Source: Cyclobacteriaceae bacterium (GTDB lineage: Bacteria; Bacteroidota; Bacteroidia; Cytophagales; Cyclobacteriaceae). Taken from it: 64,000 bases of DNA. Location: positions 466,062-530,061 of the forward strand of contig JANQEU010000104.1 in assembly GCA_028278225.1 (NCBI GenBank), read 5' to 3'. The notes under the pieces are model-generated. The model worked only from the letters and a program-made list of their open reading frames with translations. It searched no databases and was not told the origin of the DNA. Of the stretch, positions 36,520 to 44,578 are shown one piece after another; position 1 is the stretch's first letter; each line of letters begins with the position of its first letter. A program made the translations under genes and the position numbers.

Positions 36520-37764
36520 ATGGATTTTACTCCAGAAAATCATAAAGAGATCAAAGCGCTTCATGCAATTTATGAAGACTATTTCCTGTTGGACAATCGC
36601 CAGAGAAATTCCGAATACATATTTAGAGCAAAGCATGAGAAAAAAATTGTTCTTAGGATCGTTTGCCGTGAGCACAATGACATTGTGATTACCGGTTTGG
36701 ATGGTTATGGAAGAACTTTAAACTTCGACAAAGGCAAACATTTTCATGATGCCATGATCTTCTTGAAAAAATGGATCCATGGAGTAGCAGAAAAATATAA
36801 TGGTTCTCCCCTGACCAAATTTCCTGCAACTGTATGTCTCAATGGTGATGAAATCCTGCGAGTTGATGAATTTTATAAGAAACATGCACAATACCTTGAA
36901 AGGGTAAAATATGGCTACAATACTCTCATATATCGTTTTACCAAATATCCGGAATTTACTTTCCAAATGAAGCCAACTGGCGGAAAAGACCAATTTTCAC
37001 TTATATTTCGTGCAATAAATGATGTAAAAGGATCGCAGGGTCCGAGGGAAGTAAGTATTATCAAAAACTTTAGTGATTCAGTTCGAAGACTTAACAATTG
37101 GTTCAAACCAATAAAAGTAGCAATTGACAAAGAGGAACTTCCAATAACAAGTATGGAAGGTCCTGATGAAGGTCCAGTTCACATTGAGACTATTGATAAA
37201 AATACATCCATAGCTCTACCTGATATCAAAACAGTCGTTTGGAAAACTAAAGAACATCTTGAATCTAAGTTCAAACATTACGATATAAGGCCTTATTGGA
37301 ACGAGCTTGGATGCGACAATCAAATGCAGATCCAGCTTATAAATAACTTAACTGCTGATGACATTATTCATCTATTGGATTCCGACAACTGGCAAGTAAT
37401 CCTCACAGCTCATGTTGGTCGGCAATTGACATTAGATCAATTAGATAATAATGGAAGGATTTTGAAAAAACATGAAATTCGCAAAGGCGTTTCTGCAGCA
37501 TTTAACCATCCGGTAACCAACTGGATTATGGGAGTTCAACTTCTTGTTATAATAGCACTATCCACTTTGTGGTATACGGCAGATCAATCAAATCAATTCC
37601 GATATGATACCGGCTGGCAAAATGGTTACGAACAAGGTAAAGACACCTATTCCAATGAAAAAATTAAGTGGCTAGATGAAAACCAAAGTTTAAAGAATCA
37701 AAATGTAGATCTGACTCAAGAACGAGACTCACTTCTACATCTACTTGGTGACAGAAATAGATGA
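36520..37764 (+). CDS. Membrane protein of unknown function
   Basis: 414 aa from the ATG at 36520 (MDFTPENHKEI); the frame is also open to a GTG at 36481. The first ~330 residues are soluble-looking and Lys/Asp-rich with no recognised motif. Residues ~338-360 form one transmembrane helix (WIMGVQLLVIIALSTLW). A hydrophilic, Gln/Asn-rich coiled-coil tail of ~60 residues follows. The gene is AT-rich like the C-terminal part of the upstream effector and unlike the CIS core genes. It could be an accessory or protective partner of the effector or an unrelated insertion. Confidence 0.65.
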   Translation: MDFTPENHKEIKALHAIYEDYFLLDNRQRNSEYIFRAKHEKKIVLRIVCREHNDIVITGLDGYGRTLNFDKGKHFHDAMIFLKKWIHGVAEKYNGSPLTKFPATVCLNGDEILRVDEFYKKHAQYLERVKYGYNTLIYRFTKYPEFTFQMKPTGGKDQFSLIFRAINDVKGSQGPREVSIIKNFSDSVRRLNNWFKPIKVAIDKEELPITSMEGPDEGPVHIETIDKNTSIALPDIKTVVWKTKEHLESKFKHYDIRPYWNELGCDNQMQIQLINNLTADDIIHLLDSDNWQVILTAHVGRQLTLDQLDNNGRILKKHEIRKGVSAAFNHPVTNWIMGVQLLVIIALSTLWYTADQSNQFRYDTGWQNGYEQGKDTYSNEKIKWLDENQSLKNQNVDLTQERDSLLHLLGDRNR

Positions 37765-38137
37765 CAAGTTACAACGCCAATGATCACTCGCATCCCTTTT
37801 AAATGCCAGTTACAGGCTATTTATTTGATTTCGATTTTTTGAAATGGTACTGGAATCGTTCAGCATATATTTCCCTTAGATTCTCTGAGCGTCGATGCAA
37901 AGTCTCCACCAAACAAAGATTACAATAGAATTTAATGTTTTGCCCACGGCACCATTTTGTTACCTACTTGTTACTTGTTGGTAAATTCTACAACCTATCC
38001 TCCTGATTATTAGTAAATTACAGTTTTACTTCACTTTCTGTATAGGAATGTGAAACAAACAGTACTATTAATACAACTTTAATTACTATTCGTCACTGAA
38101 CTTAACACCAAAACTTAACACCACTCGAAAATTGATA

Positions 38138-38170
38138 ACAAAAAAGGCAGTCACAATTTTGTAACTGCCT
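38138..38170 (-). terminator. Terminator-like hairpin, minus orientation
   Basis: Stem AGGCAGTCAC / GTAACTGCCT (one mismatch) around AATTTT, preceded on the plus strand by AAAAAA. It therefore reads as hairpin plus T-run on the minus strand. It lies inside the direct repeat and has an equivalent in the right copy. No intact minus-strand gene is seen just upstream of it. Confidence 0.55.
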
Positions 38171-38327
38171 GATTATCAGCCGTGACGGAGCAGGAATTGC
38201 CTCTCCCGATTGAAATCGGGATCGACGAGTCCAATTGAGGGAAGCTTACACCGATTCAGGCCCGAATTCACTTCGTGAGTTACTGGCTTTTTTCTGTGAA
38301 AATCCAAAATGTATTTTGATTTCACAG

Positions 38328-38355
38328 AAAAAAAGCCTGACACCATCATGTCAGG
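38328..38355 (-). terminator. Second terminator-like hairpin, minus orientation
   Basis: CCTGACA-CCATCA-TGTCAGG preceded on the plus strand by AAAAAAA, giving a Rho-independent type terminator on the minus strand at the end of the direct repeat. The matching hairpin in the right copy directly follows a tRNA-like fragment. Confidence 0.55.
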
Positions 38356-38433
38356 TCATGGTGAATTTTTGATGGTTTATGATATTCGGGATAATTAGTT
38401 CATAAGACTAAAAGACATTAATAATAGAATTTA

Positions 38434-38610
38434 TTGCAAAGAAATTGCAATACTGGGATTGATTATTTAGAAGTATTACACTGGTATTGTGTTCCACTAA
38501 TTTCTGAATATGGTAAAGTTGAATTAATCTTAGCTTTGACTGCCGATTATGTTGTTGGACTTGAGCCAGCGCACTTAATCAAGAATCAGCTATCAAAACA
38601 TTTTGATTAA
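38434..38610 (+). CDS. Small ORF or gene remnant of unknown function
   Basis: 58 codons from a TTG. The translation looks protein-like (DYLEVLHWYCVPLISEYGK, later LGLEPAHLIK-type residues and a C-terminal SKHFD). A TAG sits 6 nt upstream and there is no ATG start. It lies in the 1067-nt gap between the membrane protein and the first propeller, outside the direct repeat. It may be the C-terminal end of a lost gene. Confidence 0.25.
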   Translation: MQRNCNTGIDYLEVLHWYCVPLISEYGKVELILALTADYVVGLEPAHLIKNQLSKHFD

Positions 38611-38831
38611 TGCTAAGATAACCAATTGATAACCTGACTAGTATCACCAAACCACTTGATGCCTGTCATGCAACCGAATTATTGTAAAATCTAGTTTTAT
38701 TATGGGTTTTTGTAGAATGGCATACGATGTCATTGATATCAACATTGCTCGAATGATCAGCAAATCGATCCGATTCGTCCAAATGTTTGATATGGTGGTA
38801 AGAGACCATTAAAAATTGAAAGACCAACACA

Positions 38832-40091
38832 ATGAAGAGACAATCTTTACGCCTGTTTTTGCGTGCGCTTTCTTTACTGGTCATATCGCATATCACGGCC
38901 CAATCTCCTAATGGCTGGCGTGGACCTCACCGGAACGGTGTTTATCCCGAAAGTGGATTGTTAAAAACCTGGCCGGAAGAAGGGCCCAGATTATTGTGGG
39001 TAACCCATGATGCCGGATCGGGATATTCCAGTCCGGTTATTACCGACAATCGGATTTTCATCACGGGTTTAAAAAAGAATAGATCACAAGAAATATTTTC
39101 TGCCTATTCCCTGGATGGAAAGAAGATCTACGCCATCACATATGGATCCTCCTGGGACAGATCCTATCCTGGAACCAGAACCACACCCACCATAGATGGC
39201 AACAGGGCTTATGTCATTAGCGGAGGAGGTCAAATTGTTTGTCTTGATACTGAGAATGGGCAAATTGTATGGCAGCTAGATGGAGGTAAAGTTTTTGATC
39301 GGAGACCCTCTACGTGGGGTACTGCGGAATCTCCATTGGTGTATGATGACAAAGTTATTTATTCTCCGGGTGGGAATCAGACCACCATTGTCGCCCTCAA
39401 CGCGAAAACAGGAGACCTTGTCTGGAAAAGCCACTCGCTGCGGAACAGAAGCAGTTATGTTTCTCCTACCTTGATCAACTATAATGGGAAAAAGCAGATC
39501 ATTGGAATGACAGAACACCAGGTATTGGGTGTCAACCCGGACGATGGAAAAATAGAATGGATCTTCAGTGATTGGGGACAAAGTGCGACGTACAAAATTT
39601 CTCCTAATACTCCTTTATATAAAGATGGTCAATTATTTATATGTCAAGGGTATAACATAGGTTCTTTCAAGCTACAGCTTAATCATGATCTTACAGGGGT
39701 ACAGGTGTTGTGGCGGAATAATGACATTGACACCCATCACGGAGGTTTTGTACTCGTCAATGGGGTGATCTATGGATCCAACTGGATCAGTAACAGTCAG
39801 GGTAAATGGGTCGCGGTTGATTGGAATTCAGGTAGAACGCTTTACGAAAATTCATGGGCAGGCGGAAAAAGTAAAGGTTCGATTATTACTGCTGATAACA
39901 TGATATACTGTTATGATGAACGTCGTGGAGCCGTTGGCCTTGTACTGCCAAATAGAAAAAATTTCGATGTCGTTAGTGAATTCAGAATAACCAACGGAGA
40001 TGGACCCCATTGGGCACACCCTGTGATCAAGGATGGGGTACTCTACATTCGACACGGATCTTCACTGATGGCCTATCAAATAAAAGGATAA
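38832..40091 (+). CDS. Exported PQQ-like beta-propeller protein 1
   Basis: 419 aa. Signal peptide at residues 1-23 (basic start, LRALSLLVISHITA, cut before Q). The mature start GWRGPHRNGVYPESGLLKTW is the W-x-RGPxxxGV motif of the BamB-like PQQ-repeat family. Blades with AxxxxTGxxxW elements follow (LDTENGQIVWQLDG, NAKTGDLVWKSH). There is no CxxCH haem site, and the length fits a single non-catalytic propeller rather than a quinoprotein dehydrogenase. It is the first gene of the redox cluster, 15 nt before the next propeller. Confidence 0.85.
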   Translation: MKRQSLRLFLRALSLLVISHITAQSPNGWRGPHRNGVYPESGLLKTWPEEGPRLLWVTHDAGSGYSSPVITDNRIFITGLKKNRSQEIFSAYSLDGKKIYAITYGSSWDRSYPGTRTTPTIDGNRAYVISGGGQIVCLDTENGQIVWQLDGGKVFDRRPSTWGTAESPLVYDDKVIYSPGGNQTTIVALNAKTGDLVWKSHSLRNRSSYVSPTLINYNGKKQIIGMTEHQVLGVNPDDGKIEWIFSDWGQSATYKISPNTPLYKDGQLFICQGYNIGSFKLQLNHDLTGVQVLWRNNDIDTHHGGFVLVNGVIYGSNWISNSQGKWVAVDWNSGRTLYENSWAGGKSKGSIITADNMIYCYDERRGAVGLVLPNRKNFDVVSEFRITNGDGPHWAHPVIKDGVLYIRHGSSLMAYQIKG

Positions 40092-40106
40092 TGATATGAT
40101 TCAAAA

Positions 40107-41534
40107 GTGAAGATTTCAACCAATATACTGCTTTCCATCACTTCTGTTGGTTTCGTACTGGCACTCCTATGGTGGAATTTCTCAAGCCCGCGGGTTGAGA
40201 TCAATTTGAGTGAGCCAGGTATGGATAATCGAGTTGAAAAAGCAGATAGATCTATTGATGATATCAATATAGGAGAATATTTTCAACGGTTCATCTCGCA
40301 TGAAACGGCACTAACTGAAACATGGCCACGTTTCAGAGGAGTTGATTATGACAATATAAGGAAAACCGGAACCAGTCTGGTTGATCGCTTCAATGGTGAA
40401 GACCCACAAATCCGTTGGTCCGTTGATCTTGGTGAAGGCCACGCAGCTCCTTCAATATACAAAGGAAGGGTTTATGTCCTTGACTATGATGAGGAAATCA
40501 AAGCTGACATGCTACGATGTTTCTCCCTTGAAGATGGTAGTGAATTATGGAGACGGTGGTATAAAGTAAATGTCAAGAGAAACCATGGAATGTCCCGAAC
40601 CATTCCTGCCATCACCGAAAAATACATTCTGACCATCGGCCCACGATCGCATATAATGTGCCTGGATCGGGCTACAGGTGATTTGCTTTGGAGTCTTGAC
40701 GTAGAAAAACAGTTTGAGACACAAATCCCTTTGTGGTATACGGGACAGTGTCCGCTAATAGATGATGACAGAGCCATCATTGCAACAGGTGGTAAAGCCC
40801 TCCTGATAGCAGTGGATTGTAAAACAGGCGAAATATTGTGGGAAACCCCAAATAAAAATGGGTTGAAAATGTCCCACTCCTCCATCATGCCATGGGAATT
40901 TAAAGGAACAAAAATGTACGTATACAGCGCTGTAGGCGGCGTTGTAGGCATATCCGCAGAAGGACCTGATGCCGGAAAGGTTTTGTGGGAATCATTAAAA
41001 TGGGGATGCTCTGTGGTAGCTCCCTCCCCTATCTGTCTGCCGGATGGAAAGATCTTTCTTACTGCGGGATATGGAGCCGGTAGCATGGTATTCCAGGTAT
41101 CGGAATTAATTGGAGGCTTCAATATCGAATTGCTATATGATTTTAAACCCAACGAAGGACTTGCATCTGAAATGCAAACTCCAATCATGTATGATGATTT
41201 GATCTACGGTATTCTGCCGAAAGATGCCGGCGCTTTACGTAATCAATTTGTATGTGTAAATCCGGATGATTTTAGAGACATCGTCTGGTCCAGTGGTAAA
41301 ACAAATCGATATGGTTTGGGGCCATACATGATTGCTGATGGCAAGTTTTACATCCTGAGTGATGACGGTACATTATCCATTGTTCAGCCGAGTAAAACTG
41401 AGTTCATTTTACTTGACCAACTCAAAGTATTTGAAGGTCATGATGCATGGGCACCCATGGCCATTGCAGATGGATATTTATTGATAAGGGATGACCAAAA
41501 AATGATATGCCTGGATATACGTAAAGTATCCTGA
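40107..41534 (+). CDS. Membrane-anchored PQQ-like beta-propeller protein 2
   Basis: 475 aa with a GTG start at 40107. An N-terminal hydrophobic helix (~5-24, NILLSITSVGFVLALLWWNF) without a clear cleavage site suggests a membrane anchor. A linker of ~55 residues leads to a propeller starting WPRFRGVDYDNI, with blade motifs such as LDRATGDLLWSLD and DCKTGEILWETP. The adjacent genes are tightly spaced, so an operon is likely. The ligand is unknown. Confidence 0.82.
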   Translation: MKISTNILLSITSVGFVLALLWWNFSSPRVEINLSEPGMDNRVEKADRSIDDINIGEYFQRFISHETALTETWPRFRGVDYDNIRKTGTSLVDRFNGEDPQIRWSVDLGEGHAAPSIYKGRVYVLDYDEEIKADMLRCFSLEDGSELWRRWYKVNVKRNHGMSRTIPAITEKYILTIGPRSHIMCLDRATGDLLWSLDVEKQFETQIPLWYTGQCPLIDDDRAIIATGGKALLIAVDCKTGEILWETPNKNGLKMSHSSIMPWEFKGTKMYVYSAVGGVVGISAEGPDAGKVLWESLKWGCSVVAPSPICLPDGKIFLTAGYGAGSMVFQVSELIGGFNIELLYDFKPNEGLASEMQTPIMYDDLIYGILPKDAGALRNQFVCVNPDDFRDIVWSSGKTNRYGLGPYMIADGKFYILSDDGTLSIVQPSKTEFILLDQLKVFEGHDAWAPMAIADGYLLIRDDQKMICLDIRKVS

Positions 41535-41541
41535 CTATGCC

Positions 41542-42507
41542 ATGAAAATGTATCTGATATATACGGTTTTAATACTCTTTGGCCTGATAATAGGATACAT
41601 CATCCTTGGCGATATCTTTATCGATGAGCAGGATCAAAAGAATCCGTATGCCTATGATCTAAACAGGTATAGAGAAGTTGATCCATCATGGATCAAATAC
41701 CGTGAGACAAAACGAATAAACACTAATATTCCCGAACCTAGGGCCATTGATTATCAGAAAGGACTTCTTGTTATAGGCTACAAAGATCATTTTCAGGTGA
41801 TCGACACAACCGGAAGAGAATACTTCAATAAACCTGTGGATGATTGGATAACCAGTATCTCGTTTTCTCCGGATGGAAAAATATTTCTTGGTTGTAAAAA
41901 TCGCATCAAAGTCTATGAGAATAGTGGTCCACTGATAGATTCATGGGAAATCACTGACTCTACAGCCTATATAACCTCAATTACATTCAGGCAAAACACG
42001 GTTATTATAGCTGATGCCGGAGGACCGGGTGTTCACATATTCAACCATGAGGGTAAAAAAATCAATTCTTTCGACGGCACTGGCAGAGTAGATCGTGAGA
42101 AAGGCTTCATTGTTCCCAGTCCATATTTTGATGTTGCCGTTGGTAAAAATGAACAGCTCTGGGTGGCCAATACTGGCATTCAAAACCTTGAAAACTATTC
42201 AGGCAATGGAACACTTATCTCCTATTGGGGGGAACCGTCTTTTAACCTCAATGGATTTATAGGCTGTTGTAATCCAGCCCAGTTTACAATGCTGAGCGAT
42301 GGTTCCTTCGTCACAAGCGAAAAGGGGGTGGTCAGGATTAAAGTGTACACTTCTCAGGGTGAATTGGAAAGTGTTGTTGCCACACCGGATGATTTTAATT
42401 TCAATTCGGAACCACCGGATCTTACGGTTGATGAAAATGACAGGATATATGCGCTGGATATCTCAAGGAATATGATCAGAAAATTTGAACGTAAAAGCAA
42501 TGGATAG
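41542..42507 (+). CDS. NHL-type six-bladed beta-propeller with a GCCNP motif
   Basis: 321 aa. N-terminal hydrophobic anchor (~2-22, YLIYTVLILFGLIIGYIILG). Blades of the NHL/6-bladed class follow (SFSPDGKIFLGCKNRIKVY, DVAVGKNEQLWVANTG, LTVDENDRIYALD). A striking GCCNP near residue 248 is followed by QFTMLSDGSFVTSEKG. I recall similar GCCNP-containing NHL proteins near polyferredoxin genes in other phyla, but this is memory, not a search. Paired cysteines might bind metal or form a disulfide. It overlaps the next gene by 8 nt. Confidence 0.75.
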   Translation: MKMYLIYTVLILFGLIIGYIILGDIFIDEQDQKNPYAYDLNRYREVDPSWIKYRETKRINTNIPEPRAIDYQKGLLVIGYKDHFQVIDTTGREYFNKPVDDWITSISFSPDGKIFLGCKNRIKVYENSGPLIDSWEITDSTAYITSITFRQNTVIIADAGGPGVHIFNHEGKKINSFDGTGRVDREKGFIVPSPYFDVAVGKNEQLWVANTGIQNLENYSGNGTLISYWGEPSFNLNGFIGCCNPAQFTMLSDGSFVTSEKGVVRIKVYTSQGELESVVATPDDFNFNSEPPDLTVDENDRIYALDISRNMIRKFERKSNG

Positions 42508-42712
42508 AAGAAAATTTATCATCGGAAGTGGTCGGTGGCTGATGGCCGGCGGATTAACGGGGATTTCAGGTCTGCTCTTGTATCGCCGTAGAATAGGCGA
42601 TCCGAACGATTGCTTTATAAATCCATATTGTAAGCGTTGCAGTCAGAATAAATCATGCAGTATCGCAAGCATAGTAAACTTGGATGACCATGAAAAAGGA
42701 AAAGGAAAATAG
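42500..42712 (+). CDS. Small Tat-type exported cysteine-rich protein
   Basis: 70 aa from the ATG at 42500 (MDRRKFIIGSGRWLMAGG). An RR-x-F-I signal with a hydrophobic stretch to residue ~26 suggests Tat export or a Tat-type anchor. The mature part is only ~40 residues, with a cysteine cluster C-x11-type spread (DCFINPYCKRCSQNKSC). It overlaps both neighbours (NHL propeller and Tat ferredoxin), so it is probably translated with them. The four cysteines could hold a metal site. The function is unknown. Confidence 0.65.
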   Translation: MDRRKFIIGSGRWLMAGGLTGISGLLLYRRRIGDPNDCFINPYCKRCSQNKSCSIASIVNLDDHEKGKGK

Positions 42713-43265
42713 ATCCATCAAAAGACGGGATTTTATTCAAAGTTCAACACGATTTGGTCTCGTCCTTGGGCTCGGAGGCGTAGGCGGCCTACTCACTAAT
42801 AAGTCCAAAGCTGAGGAATACGTCTGGCAAATCGATCCTTTTGAATGTATACAATGCGGTCGATGTGCAGATGAATGTGTCCTGGCTCCATCGGCAGTGA
42901 AATGTGTGCATGCATTCGACCTGTGCGGGTACTGTGACCTGTGCGGTGGGTATTTCAAACCCGGAGTGATGGACCTGCACACCGGGGCGGAGAACCAGTT
43001 ATGTCCGTCATCCGCCATAAAAAGGAGCTTTGTTGAGGAACCATTCTTTGAATATACCATCGATGAGAACCTGTGTATCGGATGTGCCAAATGTGTCAAA
43101 GGATGTTCTGCCTTCGGCAATGGATCCCTTCACCTCCAGATTAAACAGGACCTCTGTGCAAATTGTAACCAGTGTGCAATTGCCAGGATGTGTCCCTCAG
43201 ATGCCATCGTCAGGGTACCCGCTAGTGAACCGTACAAGGTAAAGGGAGATTTTGTCAAAACTTAG
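42690..43265 (+). CDS. Tat-exported 4Fe-4S ferredoxin-type protein
   Basis: 191 aa from the ATG at 42690 (an ATG two codons upstream is also possible). The Tat signal KRRDFIQSSTRFG is followed by a Gly/Leu hydrophobic stretch. Three or more cysteine clusters follow: CIQCGRCADEC, CGYCDLCG, CIGCAKCVKGC, and CANCNQCAIARMCP. The pattern resembles NapG/DmsB-like electron-transfer subunits, with probably four [4Fe-4S] clusters. It would act on the outer face of the cytoplasmic membrane, most likely with the polyferredoxin encoded next. Confidence 0.85.
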   Translation: MKKEKENRSIKRRDFIQSSTRFGLVLGLGGVGGLLTNKSKAEEYVWQIDPFECIQCGRCADECVLAPSAVKCVHAFDLCGYCDLCGGYFKPGVMDLHTGAENQLCPSSAIKRSFVEEPFFEYTIDENLCIGCAKCVKGCSAFGNGSLHLQIKQDLCANCNQCAIARMCPSDAIVRVPASEPYKVKGDFVKT

Positions 43266-43276
43266 ATCTTAAATTC

Positions 43277-44578
43277 TTGAAGACCGGATTATTCAAAATA
43301 TTGTCTGTTTTTTCAACCTTGTGTATTTCCCTGGCAGTACAGGCTCAGCAGCGGTTTCCCAGGCCTGAGTTTGAGAATGAACACCAGGCTCCCTCCCTTT
43401 CCTTACCGGAACCTGAACACGGTGTTTTCGAGTACATAGATGTTTTTGTACTGCTGATTGTACTTTCATTGACCACATTCTTTGTCCTCAAAAAAAGATC
43501 CCGCCGGGCGATCCTGTACATATCCATTTTTTCACTTGCCTACTTTGGCTTTTACAGAGAAGGATGTATTTGTTCCATAGGTGCCATTCAAAATGTTGCT
43601 CTGGCGCTTGCTGATCCAAACTATGTCATTTCAATTTCAACGCTTGCGTTTTTCATGGTCCCGCTTCTTTTTGCTCTTTTTGCCGGACGTGTATTCTGCG
43701 GGGGAGCCTGTCCTCTTGGAATTATCCAGGACTTGCTCATCATCAAACCCATTTCATTACCCCTTGGTATCAGGAAGGCGTTGGGACTTCTTCCTTATAT
43801 CTACCTCGGTCTTGCCATCTTATATGCAACCACATTGACGGATTTCATCATCTGCCGGTATGACCCGTTTGTCGGTATTTTCAGATTGGATGCGAGTTTT
43901 AACATGTTTATTCTGGGTGGCAGTTTTCTGATCATTGGAATGTTCGTGGGAAGGCCTTATTGCAGATTTTTATGCCCTTATGGTGTTTTACTTGGCTGGA
44001 TGTCAGCAGTTTCAAAAAGACATCTTACCATTACTCCCGAGGATTGCGTTGATTGCAAGTTGTGTGAACATTCTTGCCCAATGGATGCCATTAAGGAACC
44101 AGCAATTGAACCGGTTTCAGAAAGAAAAGACGTAAACCGATTAATGGTTTCGATGCTCCTAATACCGCTTTGGATATTCCTGGGAGGGTATATTTTTTCC
44201 AGTGCACACGTCTTCCTTTCAAAAGGAAATCGCACCGTACAGTTAGCTGAATTACTGATCACACAGCCGGAGTTGAAGGAAGATCTGGATCATATTGATA
44301 TTCAGACATTCCTTGCCAAAGGTAAAACCATGGATGAACTGGTCACGGAAGCGGCCTTCATCAGAAAGCAGTTTCATACCGGAGGTTGGATTTTAGGAGG
44401 TTTTTTGGGCCTCATATTCGGCATATTATTTACCAGGAAAACCATCTTTCGCCACAGGATTGACTGGGAGCCTGATAAAGGTAATTGTGTGAGTTGCGGT
44501 CGGTGTATGGACTATTGTCCTGTTGGAAAACCGGATTTTGAAGCCATTATGAAACAGATAAATGAGGAACGAGGATAA
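43277..44578 (+). CDS. NapH/NosR-like membrane polyferredoxin
   Basis: 433 aa, TTG start at 43277. Residues ~1-23 look like a signal sequence ending AVQAQ. Several transmembrane helices carry the paired loops FCGGACPLG and YCRFLCPYG, the NapH/NosR signature. They are followed by a [4Fe-4S] site CVDCKLCEHSCP, a large periplasmic or linker segment, another helix, and a C-terminal CVSCGRCMDYCP. There is no FMN-binding domain of full NosR. In relatives this architecture carries electrons between the quinol or cytoplasmic side and exported reductases. The next gene overlaps by 17 nt. Confidence 0.85.
   Translation: MKTGLFKILSVFSTLCISLAVQAQQRFPRPEFENEHQAPSLSLPEPEHGVFEYIDVFVLLIVLSLTTFFVLKKRSRRAILYISIFSLAYFGFYREGCICSIGAIQNVALALADPNYVISISTLAFFMVPLLFALFAGRVFCGGACPLGIIQDLLIIKPISLPLGIRKALGLLPYIYLGLAILYATTLTDFIICRYDPFVGIFRLDASFNMFILGGSFLIIGMFVGRPYCRFLCPYGVLLGWMSAVSKRHLTITPEDCVDCKLCEHSCPMDAIKEPAIEPVSERKDVNRLMVSMLLIPLWIFLGGYIFSSAHVFLSKGNRTVQLAELLITQPELKEDLDHIDIQTFLAKGKTMDELVTEAAFIRKQFHTGGWILGGFLGLIFGILFTRKTIFRHRIDWEPDKGNCVSCGRCMDYCPVGKPDFEAIMKQINEERG

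Larger units (their letters stand above)
38029..38355. repeat. Long direct repeat, left copy
   Basis: About 325 bp that recur at 63480-63793 with only scattered differences. Shared landmarks: GGAATGTGAAAC, ACAGTACTATTAATA, TTAACACCACTCGAAAATTG, a 7-bp hairpin (TCCCGAT-TGAA-ATCGGGA), TCACTTCGTGA, and two terminator-like hairpins. Weaker similarity reaches left to about 37955 (TTTTGTTACCTA). The left copy has an extra short duplication (CTTAACACCAAAA). The copies bracket the redox gene cluster. Confidence 0.85.

Noticed and set aside
3546..38000. CRISPR array
   Set aside because: No short regularly spaced repeats with unique spacers were seen; the only tandem repeats are in coding regions of fibres and the effector.
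38666..38896. 76-aa minus-strand frame upstream of the first propeller
   Set aside because: It overlaps the start of the well-supported propeller gene, has no family resemblance and no conserved partner.
43277..44578. Nitrous-oxide reduction operon (NosR)
   Set aside because: The polyferredoxin has NosR/NapH-type loops but no FMN domain, and no nosZ, nosD, nosF, nosY or nosL is in the window.
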